Positions 15,569 to 23,338 of a stretch of 55,103 nt of DNA are shown here, piece by piece. Both the position numbers and the translations under genes were made by a program. Below the pieces are notes generated by a model. That model did no database searches, was not told the DNA's origin, and was given only the letters and a program-made list of their open reading frames with translations. Origin of the DNA: Candidatus Levybacteria bacterium RIFCSPLOWO2_12_FULL_39_17. GTDB taxonomy: Bacteria > Patescibacteriota > Microgenomatia > Levybacterales > GWA1-39-11. Every line of letters starts with the position of its first letter. The stretch's first letter is position 1. The DNA is taken from contig MFPJ01000043.1 of the NCBI GenBank assembly GCA_001782675.1, positions 1 to 55,103 on the forward strand, given 5' to 3'.

Positions 15569-16663
15569 TTAATTCTTCTGTCTTAGAAATGCGGGGATGT
15601 CAAAAATTGACTCCTCCTCATCATCGTTTTGGGGATGGGCGCTAATAATTGTTTTTTTATCATTCACCGTTTCTTCCTGTTTCTCAACCATTTCCTGAAG
15701 TTTCTTCCTTGATTCGTCAAATCCGGTCGCAATAACTGTAATTCTTATCTGATCATGCAGGTTATGGTCAATGGTTGCTCCGAAAATTATGTTTGCGTCA
15801 GGATCTGCTGCCGACGAAATGATTTTGGATGCTTCATTGACTTCCGACATCGAAAGATCCGTTCCTCCAATTATATTAAACAAGACTCCGCGCGCCCCCT
15901 CCATGGAAACCTCAAGAAGCGGCGAAGATGTAGCTTGCCTTGCTGCAAGCTGCGCCCGGTTTTCTCCTACCCCAACTCCAATTCCCATAAGGGCTGAACC
16001 GGCATTGGTCATAATAGTTTTCACATCCGCAAAGTCAACATTAATCAATCCCGGAATAGTAATCAAATCCGAAATTCCTTGCACTCCGTGGTTTAAGACC
16101 GAATCTGCAATCCTGAATGCCTCAAGAAGAGAAAGCTTCTTGTCAATTACTTCAAGAATCCGTTGGTTTGGTATAACAATCAATGTGTCAACCTTTTCTT
16201 TTAAATCCTCAATTCCGTCCTCGGCAACAACCATCCTTCGCGTTCCCTCAAATAAGAATGGTTTTGTTACAACAGAAACAGTTAATGCCCCTACTTCTTT
16301 TGCAACCTCCGCAATTATTGAAGTAGCGCCCGTCCCTGTACCTCCACCCATTCCGGCTGTTAAGAAAATCATATCTGTTCCCTCTAGCATTTCCTTAATT
16401 TTTTCCCGGGATTCCTCGGCGGCTTTTCTGCCTATCTCAGGGTTTCCTCCAGACCCAAGTCCGCGCGTCAGATTTTCACCAATTTGAACTTTTACATTTG
16501 CCTGGTTGATAAGTAATGCCTGCGCGTCCGTATTGATTGCCATAAATTCAACACCCTTAATCTGACCTTCGGAAATCATAGTATCGATTGCATTTTGACC
16601 GGCTCCACCAATACCTATTACGCGAATCTTAGCAAACGAAGTTGTTTGAGGCTTAATTAACAT
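15569..16663 (-). CDS. ftsZ: Cell division protein FtsZ
   Basis: 364 residues, tubulin-like GTPase that forms the division ring. The N-terminal GTP fold has IGIGGAGQNAIDTM (17-30) and the tubulin signature GGGTGTGA (106-113). A short acidic linker (NDDEEESIFD) leads to the conserved C-terminal peptide IPAFLRQKN, which binds FtsA and other partners. It lies 64 bases after ftsA and has its own promoter candidate there. A second copy of the C-terminal peptide, differing only synonymously, lies 1.6 kb downstream at 13964. The last codons of this gene may therefore be of foreign or paralogous origin. Confidence 0.98.
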   Translation of the reverse strand: MLIKPQTTSFAKIRVIGIGGAGQNAIDTMISEGQIKGVEFMAINTDAQALLINQANVKVQIGENLTRGLGSGGNPEIGRKAAEESREKIKEMLEGTDMIFLTAGMGGGTGTGATSIIAEVAKEVGALTVSVVTKPFLFEGTRRMVVAEDGIEDLKEKVDTLIVIPNQRILEVIDKKLSLLEAFRIADSVLNHGVQGISDLITIPGLINVDFADVKTIMTNAGSALMGIGVGVGENRAQLAARQATSSPLLEVSMEGARGVLFNIIGGTDLSMSEVNEASKIISSAADPDANIIFGATIDHNLHDQIRITVIATGFDESRKKLQEMVEKQEETVNDKKTIISAHPQNDDEEESIFDIPAFLRQKN

Positions 16664-16682
16664 AGTTAGACTTGTATGGCAA

Positions 16683-16711
16683 ATCCTAGCACAAAAGAAA
16701 AACTATTGCAA
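16683..16711 (-). promoter_or_regulatory. Possible ftsZ promoter TTGCAA-N17-TAGGAT
   Basis: In the 64-base ftsA-ftsZ gap, TTGCAA (16711-16706) and TAGGAT (16688-16683) are 17 bases apart on the minus strand. They would give a leader of about 12 bases before the ftsZ ATG. No Shine-Dalgarno site precedes that ATG. Confidence 0.4.
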
Positions 16712-16727
16712 CTCTGAAGCCGCGAGG

Positions 16728-18011
16728 CTATTTTGGCAGGAATATTTTAAAAAGTTTTCTAAATGAAGAGAATATCCCCTTTGAAAAATTAAGGTTGAGT
16801 GGCTTGAGTAAGCCATCAAGGAAACCTTCCGATTCCTTATGTTTGAAACTCTTGGCATAGAAGAGAAGACCTGTTGCTGTTGCAAAAGCAGGAGTTTCTA
16901 CATCATCAATTAAGCCGGACATACCTTTCGGCATTCCGATTCTAACCGGCATTGAAAGCATTCTCTTGGCAGATTCCTCTGCCCCCGCAGTCTTTGCCCC
17001 GCCCCCGGTAATTACTACTCCTGCCGGAGTTTGCGTTGCAAATCCGCTCTTTTTAAGCTCGATTCCTACCATGGTAAATAATTCATTTAATCTTGGCTTC
17101 ATAATTCCTTCAACTAAAGTTTTTTGGGAAACTTTTCTCAATTCCTCCAAAAGATTAAGACCCGAAAGATCAAGCTCATCGGGATTTTCTTCCTCTTTAT
17201 CTTCATGCTTTTTCTTTGAGAATTTTTTTGAAAGAAAAAATTTTATCTTTTCGGCGCTATCCAGAGAGATTCTTAAGCCTATCGCCAAATCATTGGTAAT
17301 GTGACGGGCACCAATAGGTATTACGCTTGAGTGAGAAAGTGCGCCGTCAACATATATGCATACATTTGTAATACCTGCGCCGATATCAATAAGGATTACT
17401 CCAAGTTCTTTTTCCGTATCTGTCAATACACTTAATGAAGAGGCAAGTCCCGAAAAAACTAAAGACCAGACACCAACCCCTGCCTCTTGCTCGAGAACCC
17501 TTTGAACATTTTTTACAGAAACCGAATTGGCTGTAATAATATGGGTATCAACCTCAAGCCTTACGCCGGTCATTCCAACAGGGTCTTTTATTCCTCCTTC
17601 CCCGTCAACTGTAAAAGTTTTTGGCAATACATGAAGAATTGTAGTAGTTGAGGGAGTTGAAACGGCTCCTGCCGCCTCAAGAACTCTTTGCACATCCGAT
17701 TCCTCTATCTCACCATTCGGCTGGGATATTGCAACAACTCCCTTTGAGTTCTGACTTAGGATATAAGCTCCACTTAATGAAACAAAAACCTGATCAACCG
17801 AATAACCGGCCATACGCTCGGCCGCTTCAAGCGAGGCATTGATTGAAGAGGCCGCCTCTTCGATATCAACTATCTGTCCTTTTCTTATTCCCCGTGATAG
17901 GACCTCTGAAACACCAAGTATATTAATTGATTCATCCCCAAGTTGTCCTATTACGGTTGCTATTTTTGAAGATCCAATATCAACTCCTACGACGATCTGT
18001 GAATCTCGCAT
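16728..18011 (-). CDS. ftsA: Cell division protein FtsA
   Basis: 427 residues of the actin-like ATPase family. The phosphate-1 loop is VGVDIGSSKIATVIG, and the SHS2/1C domain lies at about 85-165. Phosphate-2 falls in LGVILIDIGAGITNV and the adenosine motif in VVITGGGAKTAG. The C-terminus ends in an amphipathic helix (FSSFRKLFKIFLPK) that would anchor FtsA and the Z ring to the membrane. An acidic/basic insert (KKFSKKKHEDKEEENPDE) enlarges the second domain. It lies between ftsQ and ftsZ in the normal dcw order. Confidence 0.97.
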   Translation of the reverse strand: MRDSQIVVGVDIGSSKIATVIGQLGDESINILGVSEVLSRGIRKGQIVDIEEAASSINASLEAAERMAGYSVDQVFVSLSGAYILSQNSKGVVAISQPNGEIEESDVQRVLEAAGAVSTPSTTTILHVLPKTFTVDGEGGIKDPVGMTGVRLEVDTHIITANSVSVKNVQRVLEQEAGVGVWSLVFSGLASSLSVLTDTEKELGVILIDIGAGITNVCIYVDGALSHSSVIPIGARHITNDLAIGLRISLDSAEKIKFFLSKKFSKKKHEDKEEENPDELDLSGLNLLEELRKVSQKTLVEGIMKPRLNELFTMVGIELKKSGFATQTPAGVVITGGGAKTAGAEESAKRMLSMPVRIGMPKGMSGLIDDVETPAFATATGLLFYAKSFKHKESEGFLDGLLKPLNLNFSKGIFSSFRKLFKIFLPK

Positions 18012-18035
18012 ACATCATTTATAGTATATTAACCT

Positions 18036-18458
18036 TTAAAATTTTACAATAGGCCGAGCGTAACGAAGATCCACTAAAATAGGCTTTTTATTATCAATCG
18101 TCAGTTTTGAAATGATTAAGTGTAAAGAATTAACCTGCCAGGAAGGATCAAGGTTCTTTGAAAAATAAACTTTCGGACCGTCCGCTATTTTTGCAATGAT
18201 TAATGCGGATCTGGAGGATTCATCCAATGATTCAATGATAATATTCTTTTCTTTTAGCTTTTTTTCAAGATCTTGCTTTGATGCAGAAATTCCCAATGGC
18301 TTGATTATATCTCTACTTTGAGTATTGTTAACTGCTTTGAATAATGGGATTGCGGATTTGAAAATAAAAAATAGCAAAATTAAAAAAAGAAAAATAAGTA
18401 AAATGGAGAAAATTTGCAGTAATGTGTTTTTAAGCCTTCTTTTGCTCAATCTTTTCAA
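18036..18458 (-). CDS. ftsQ: Short FtsQ/DivIB-like division protein
   Basis: 140 residues from a TTG start. The ORF can open at 18479, but AAGGAGG lies six bases before the TTG at 18458 and decides the start. A basic N-terminus (KRLSKRRLKN) precedes one membrane segment (about 14-36). The rest is extracytoplasmic and short. The end, PILVDLRYARPIVKF, resembles the C-terminal strand of FtsQ. The usual protein is about 250 residues with POTRA and beta domains; here there is room for only one. It sits in the ftsQ position between murG and ftsA and overlaps the murG end. Identity rests mainly on position and the C-terminal motif. Confidence 0.7.
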   Translation of the reverse strand: MKRLSKRRLKNTLLQIFSILLIFLFLILLFFIFKSAIPLFKAVNNTQSRDIIKPLGISASKQDLEKKLKEKNIIIESLDESSRSALIIAKIADGPKVYFSKNLDPSWQVNSLHLIISKLTIDNKKPILVDLRYARPIVKF

Positions 18459-19557
18459 AATAAACCTCCTTAATAACATTTAAAATTTTTACTGCCGCAT
18501 CTTTTGGAATTAATGACTGGAGGCGGCTTTTGTTTTTTTCGTATTCGCTTCTTTTTTCAATCATTTCTTTAATTTTTAAATAAACAGTTTCAGGATCCGC
18601 ATCTTTTTCTTCTATAAAATCTCCAATACCCGCATCTTTTATAAGGTTTGCATTTTCAAGTTGCTCTCCTTTTTGTCCATGAGGAAGGGGAATTAGGAGG
18701 CTTACTTTTCCAAGGGCGAGAAGTTCTCCTACCGTATTTATGCCTGCTCGAGATACAACAATATCCGAAATCTCAAAAATATTTCCAATTTCCTCAGGAT
18801 ATACAAATTTTTTAAGGATATATCTTCTCTTGAGCTCCAAAGGCAAATCTCTCTTTACTTTTTCCAGTTCCTCATAGTCATTAAAAGAAACATTGTCGCC
18901 GGATTGAAGTATAACCGTGAAATCTTTAAGCAACTTGAGTAATATTTTTGGAATCAACTGATTTAAAAAGTGAGAACCGGAACTTCCGCCTGTTATGTAA
19001 ACAATTTTATACCCCTTCTCAACAGGAATTTTTTTATTTGTCTTGAAAATCTCATCTCTGATAGGGTTTCCGGTAAAAGTCGTTTTCCTTTGATTGAAAT
19101 ATTTTTGCGAACTTTCATAAGATATACAAATTCTGGAAGCAATCCAACTTATGGCTTTGCCGGATAATCCTGCTTTCTGAGTTTGCTCATGCAACACTAC
19201 GGGGATTCCAAGCATAAAGGATGCATAAGCAATAGGAAAACCTATGTATCCTCCGAACGTAAGGACTATATCGGGCTTAAACTTTAAAAGAATTTTAAAT
19301 GAATCATAAAAGCCGGAAATGATTTTAAATATGGAGAAAATTGTGTATTTTGTAAATTTCCTCTGAAGCCTCCCTGTTTTTATTTCAAAAAAGGGTATAT
19401 CCTCTTTTCTTGAAACCTCATATTCAAACGCTTCAATATTTTCCCCTTCGAAAGTATATTTTCTGCCTGCAATCGCAACCGAATTGCCTCTTTTCGTTAA
19501 TTCTTTGATTATTGTATATGCAGGGGAGAAGTGTCCTCCCGTAAGTAGTATCTTCAT
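18430..19557 (-). CDS. murG: UDP-GlcNAc:lipid I transferase MurG
   Basis: 375 residues, GT-B fold (GT28). The N-terminal loop LLTGGHFSPAYTI corresponds to the MurG GGTGGH loop with F replacing G. The second glycine loop is TGGSSGSHFLNQ. The donor-binding region VSRAGINTVGELLALGKVSLLIPLP is typical. It adds GlcNAc to lipid I on the inner membrane face to make lipid II. It overlaps ftsW by 4 bases (coupled), and its end overlaps the ftsQ start. Confidence 0.93.
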   Translation of the reverse strand: MKILLTGGHFSPAYTIIKELTKRGNSVAIAGRKYTFEGENIEAFEYEVSRKEDIPFFEIKTGRLQRKFTKYTIFSIFKIISGFYDSFKILLKFKPDIVLTFGGYIGFPIAYASFMLGIPVVLHEQTQKAGLSGKAISWIASRICISYESSQKYFNQRKTTFTGNPIRDEIFKTNKKIPVEKGYKIVYITGGSSGSHFLNQLIPKILLKLLKDFTVILQSGDNVSFNDYEELEKVKRDLPLELKRRYILKKFVYPEEIGNIFEISDIVVSRAGINTVGELLALGKVSLLIPLPHGQKGEQLENANLIKDAGIGDFIEEKDADPETVYLKIKEMIEKRSEYEKNKSRLQSLIPKDAAVKILNVIKEVYFEKIEQKKA

Positions 19558-20624
19558 TTTCTTCTTTTTGCAATATTCATTAAAATTCCAATCGAAACAA
19601 AATTAATTATAAGAGAAGACCCCCCGTAAGAAATAAAAGGCAGAGGAATTCCCGTTAGGGGAATTAGCACGACTTGCGAAGCAATATTAATAAATGCCTG
19701 AATACTTATAAAACTTACTATTCCTGCCGCCAGAAGCTTCCCGAACAGATCCGGAGCTCTCAAGGCAACAAGAAATCCAAGAGTAGACAATGCGCCAAAC
19801 ATCAAAATTACGATAGTTGAACCTATAAAGCCTGCTTCTTCTGAAAATAAAGCAAAAATGGAATCCGTAGTGCTTTCGGGAAGATAGGCGTATTTTTGTA
19901 TGGAATTACCGAATCCCACACCGCTAAAACCCCCTGACCCCAAAGCGATTAATATTTGCTTAACATGATATGATGCGGTTGTCAGATCTTTATGGTCCAG
20001 GTTTTGATATGAGGACAATCTTGCCATTCTATAGGGCTCAAGTTTTATTAAGACGAGAACCCCAACTAACATCAGTAACAAAATGAAGACCAGATCACGA
20101 TATGCCGCACCCGATAAAAAATAAACTATTGTTGCTGTTGCGCCTATTACAACTGCTGTTCCCATGTCGGGTTCAATTATTACTAAAAGCACGCTTAGTG
20201 AGACCAGCATTAAAAAGGCAAGAGCTCTCCCTTTTTCTTTAATTGATAACCATGCGGCCAAGTAAATAGTAAGGGTTATCTTTAAAATTTCAGAAGGTTG
20301 CAAAACTGTAAATCCTAAATTTATCCATCTGTATGCGCCTTTCAGCTTAACCCCAAGGCCAGGGACAAAAACAAGAACAAGCAGGAAAAGGGACGACAGG
20401 AGCAGGGGAAGTGCTATATTATAGTACTTTTTAAACTCTATTTTTGATATTAAAAGACAAGCAACAACCCCCAAAATCAACCAAATTAATTGATTTTTAA
20501 CAAAGTAATATTTATCCCCAATTGCCAAAAGCGCAGAATAAGTTGAACTCTCGTATAAAATAAAAATTCCCAAAAAAGACAGAAACAATGCATTCAGAAA
20601 TAAAAAAATACCGGCCTTATTCAT
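19554..20624 (-). CDS. ftsW: Division SEDS glycosyltransferase FtsW
   Basis: 356 residues with about ten membrane segments. SEDS signatures include KGAYRWINLGFTVLQPSEILK, IIEPDMGTAVVI, YHVKQILIALGSGGFSGVGFGNS, YLPESTTDSIFALFSEE and the final PLPFISYGGSSL. It polymerises glycan at the septum with the class B PBP encoded further upstream in the cluster. It lies between mraY and murG and is 4-base coupled to murG. It is clearly distinct from the RodA copy at 8678. Confidence 0.95.
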   Translation of the reverse strand: MNKAGIFLFLNALFLSFLGIFILYESSTYSALLAIGDKYYFVKNQLIWLILGVVACLLISKIEFKKYYNIALPLLLSSLFLLVLVFVPGLGVKLKGAYRWINLGFTVLQPSEILKITLTIYLAAWLSIKEKGRALAFLMLVSLSVLLVIIEPDMGTAVVIGATATIVYFLSGAAYRDLVFILLLMLVGVLVLIKLEPYRMARLSSYQNLDHKDLTTASYHVKQILIALGSGGFSGVGFGNSIQKYAYLPESTTDSIFALFSEEAGFIGSTIVILMFGALSTLGFLVALRAPDLFGKLLAAGIVSFISIQAFINIASQVVLIPLTGIPLPFISYGGSSLIINFVSIGILMNIAKRRK

Positions 20625-20658
20625 CTAGTAAAGGATCCAATTTAGTGTATCGAACCTA

Positions 20659-21663
20659 TCACAAAAAGGCAATATAAAGACCAAGAAGCGCAAATACAAC
20701 ACCCAGAAGCCAGGCTCTCATCACGATCTTAGGTTCCTCCCATCCTCTTTGCAGGAAAAATAAATGGAGCGGAGCAACGGATATTATTCTTTTTCCCAAA
20801 AATTTTCGTGATAATATTTGAAGCAATGATGATCCTATCTCAATTACAAAAACTCCACCAATTAAAGCAACGGGCAAAGGTTTACCGGTAAGCAATCCTA
20901 TTACTGCCAAAATAGCGCCTAAAGAAAGCGCCCCAACATCACCAAGCCAAAGCCTTGCCTTATAAATATTAAAATAAAGAAAAGCAAGGGTGCTCCCAAG
21001 AAGAATGGCAATAAACAAAGATAGGAAACGGTCAAGGATTGATCCTGAAATAGCAAGGAAGGCCGAAAGGCAAATAATCAAGAGTCCCGCTGACAGACCA
21101 TCCAAGCCATCGGAAATATTAACGGCGTTCGTAAAGGAAACGATAACAAATGCGGCAAATAAAATGTAGAATACACCCAATGTAATTTGTCCGAACCAAT
21201 GGACATAGACAAAAGAGTATCCAAGATTAAAATACATTACAGCACCAACAATTAATGCTAGGATCCATTGAATTGTAAGCTTATGCACGGGTTTTAAACC
21301 GAAAAATCCCGAGTCTTTATTAAATATTTTTTTAAGATCATCATAAAAGCCTAAAATTCCGAATCCAATAAAAGTAAAAAGCAGGGCGAATAATTCCCAG
21401 AACTTAACCTCAATATGAAATATTCCATATGCCCATAAGGTCAGCATTGTCACGACAATAATTATCAAAAGACCTCCGCCAAAAGGAGTCCCGACTTTCC
21501 AACCGCTGAATTTATCAAAAAACTTAGTCCTTTTGTTAAACAAATCTCTTGTTTTCTGCTCTTTTCTTTGGAGTTTTATTTTGTACAAAAAATCTATAAA
21601 TGGGACCAGGAGAATTCCTGTTATAAAAAGGGATAAAATTGAGAAGCCAAAGATTTGCTCCAT
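20659..21663 (-). CDS. mraY: Phospho-MurNAc-pentapeptide transferase MraY
   Basis: 334 residues, ten membrane segments. The active-site aspartates lie in GFYDDLKK and NISDGLDGLSAG, with KPVHKLTIQW and LWLGDVGAL also typical. The enzyme joins phospho-MurNAc-pentapeptide to undecaprenyl phosphate. The conserved histidine cluster that usually reads PLHHHFE is PLHLFFLQRGWEEPK here, keeping only the first histidine. It follows murF after a 58-base gap that contains a palindrome. The start ATG directly follows a short A/T-rich region. Confidence 0.93.
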   Translation of the reverse strand: MEQIFGFSILSLFITGILLVPFIDFLYKIKLQRKEQKTRDLFNKRTKFFDKFSGWKVGTPFGGGLLIIIVVTMLTLWAYGIFHIEVKFWELFALLFTFIGFGILGFYDDLKKIFNKDSGFFGLKPVHKLTIQWILALIVGAVMYFNLGYSFVYVHWFGQITLGVFYILFAAFVIVSFTNAVNISDGLDGLSAGLLIICLSAFLAISGSILDRFLSLFIAILLGSTLAFLYFNIYKARLWLGDVGALSLGAILAVIGLLTGKPLPVALIGGVFVIEIGSSLLQILSRKFLGKRIISVAPLHLFFLQRGWEEPKIVMRAWLLGVVFALLGLYIAFL

Positions 21664-21701
21664 AGAGGTTTATTATAGCATTAGAATAATTTATTTGAAA
21701 G

Positions 21702-21720
21702 CCTGACTGCCGCAGGCAGG
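21702..21720. repeat. GC-rich palindrome CCTGACTGCCGCAGGCAGG after murF
   Basis: Arms CCTG..CTGC and GCAG..CAGG surround a single central C, ending one base before the murF stop codon. It is related in sequence to the palindrome inside the GT4 gene at 47134. It lies in the murF-mraY gap. Confidence 0.7.
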
Positions 21721-21721
21721 G

Positions 21722-23338
21722 TTAATAAGGGGACTCTGATCTTAGCGCCAAAAAAGACGCGAGACTTTCGTGTCCTTCAAAAATAACGACATCGTTTTTG
21801 TTGCAACTTTTTTCAATGAATTCTGCAATTTTCAGAGGAGGGAAAAATTGAATACTGCAGGCCTTCACACCATTTTTTATCCTACTGCGTATTGATTTAT
21901 AATAGTTATCATTTGTTAAAAATAAAAAATCGCAAACTTTTCCTATCTCCTGTCCTAATTTAATGTGGTCGTTTTCGGCATTTTTTCCAAGTTCTATGAG
22001 AGGTTCCAACACAAGAATCTTTTTCCCCTTATATATTTTTATATAATCCAATACCCGAAGCACAGAATTAATATTTGCATTATAAGTATCATTGATTAAT
22101 GTCACCCCTTTTACCGTTACTCTTGGTTCCATGCTTTTTGGGAGAGGATTGAATTCTTGAAAAACTTTTCTTATTGTTGAAAAATCGATACCCAGATAAA
22201 GTCCGATAAAAATTGCCGGTAGCAAATTTTCGACATTCTGTTTCCCTAAAAGTTTAACGCCTGTTATTTTATATTTCTTTCCAAAAACAAGAACGCTAAA
22301 AGAGATTGAAAATCTGCTTTCTTTTATGTTGAAAGCTTTAATATCTAAATTTTTATTTTGCGGAGATTCGGTTCCATAAAGAAATTTCTTTATCTTTGCT
22401 TTTCTATAAAGATTTAATGAATTTTCATTGTTAGCATTAAAAAGGGCTATTCCATCTTTTGGTAGAAAATTTACTACCTGAAATTTTGAATCCAATATTT
22501 TTTCAAGACTGCCAAATATTGAAATTTTCTGATCGTTAATTCCTGTCACCACAGCTATCTTGGGAATAAGCAATCTGCTCATTTCTCCTATGTCCCCAAA
22601 ATTACCATCCTCCATTTCCGCAATAAAAATCTGTTTCCTGGGAGAAAGTCCTGAAAGTATAGTTTTTGCAATTCCAAGGTCTGTATTAAATGAAGTTTTA
22701 GTTTCTAAAACATTAAATTTGTTTGATAAGACTCTTGTTGTAAATTCCTTAGTTGTCCCCTTAGCATAACTTCCTACCACGGCAATGGTTAAAAGGTTTT
22801 TGAAACTCCGAAGTTTTTCAGCGGCTTTATTTACCACGATATCTTTGCTAAAGTCAAAAAAAACAAGGAATATTAAAATAAAAATTCCAATTATAAAAGC
22901 GAGCAACTTATCTAAAAGAATTAGCCATAAGAAACGGTCAAGTGGAGCAAAAGCATAAACTGTAAATTCAAAAAAAAGAGACAATCCCAATATAGAGGCC
23001 GCCTGAAGAGAAAAAGTAGGAAGATGAAAATCTTTATTATAAATTTTTATAATAAGCTTTATGAACAAATATGTGTAAAGGGAAAAAACTATAAAGTGAT
23101 AATAGATATCAAAGCGGCTTGAGTAAATAGTAGTTCCATAAAGTAATATAATGCCCCATTTAATTAAACTTTCTGTCCCAATAACAATTTTTCTCCCCTG
23201 CTTTGTTTCGGTAAGATGAATAAATAAACGCTTCCAGTTGTACTCCTTATCTTCCCATAATTTTAGCCAGAAAAAAGCATTTGAAATTAAAAAAACAGAA
23301 AAAAGAAAAGATGTTATCTCGAACAATAAGTTAGCCAT
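21722..23338 (-). CDS. murF: Membrane-anchored MurF-like Mur ligase
   Basis: 538 residues. Residues 1-165 form an added N-terminal membrane domain with about five segments. The Mur ligase part starts near 183 with the ATP loop VGSYAKGTTK (188-197), then IFIAEMEDGNFGDIGEM and NDTYNANINSVLRVLDY, the region that in MurF reads NDSYNANP. MurF adds D-Ala-D-Ala to UDP-MurNAc-tripeptide. The P-loop departs from the usual GTNGKTT, and the position normally reading QHL..FGS is DQKISIFGS, so a conserved histidine is replaced. It sits between the LbH nucleotidyltransferase and mraY. MurE and Ddl are not in the window. Confidence 0.8.
   Translation of the reverse strand: MANLLFEITSFLFSVFLISNAFFWLKLWEDKEYNWKRLFIHLTETKQGRKIVIGTESLIKWGIILLYGTTIYSSRFDIYYHFIVFSLYTYLFIKLIIKIYNKDFHLPTFSLQAASILGLSLFFEFTVYAFAPLDRFLWLILLDKLLAFIIGIFILIFLVFFDFSKDIVVNKAAEKLRSFKNLLTIAVVGSYAKGTTKEFTTRVLSNKFNVLETKTSFNTDLGIAKTILSGLSPRKQIFIAEMEDGNFGDIGEMSRLLIPKIAVVTGINDQKISIFGSLEKILDSKFQVVNFLPKDGIALFNANNENSLNLYRKAKIKKFLYGTESPQNKNLDIKAFNIKESRFSISFSVLVFGKKYKITGVKLLGKQNVENLLPAIFIGLYLGIDFSTIRKVFQEFNPLPKSMEPRVTVKGVTLINDTYNANINSVLRVLDYIKIYKGKKILVLEPLIELGKNAENDHIKLGQEIGKVCDFLFLTNDNYYKSIRSRIKNGVKACSIQFFPPLKIAEFIEKSCNKNDVVIFEGHESLASFLALRSESPY

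Larger units (their letters stand above)
13964..15598. mobile_element. Candidate integrative cassette bounded by two ftsZ 3' ends
   Basis: The 1.6 kb between the remnant (13964-13993) and the 3' end of ftsZ (15569-15598) contains only the caspase-like operon, a terminator and two inverted repeats. Shared sequence at both edges begins with ATCCCCGCATT and then diverges only synonymously, as expected when an element brings its own functional end for the target gene. No recombinase is encoded inside, so if it is mobile it must use an enzyme in trans. The alternative is insertion of the operon into a duplicated ftsZ. Confidence 0.35.

Noticed and set aside
15771-16487. 238-residue plus-strand ORF opposite ftsZ
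   Set aside because: It is an antisense shadow of the conserved ftsZ reading frame, with Ser/Pro-rich content and no recognisable domain.
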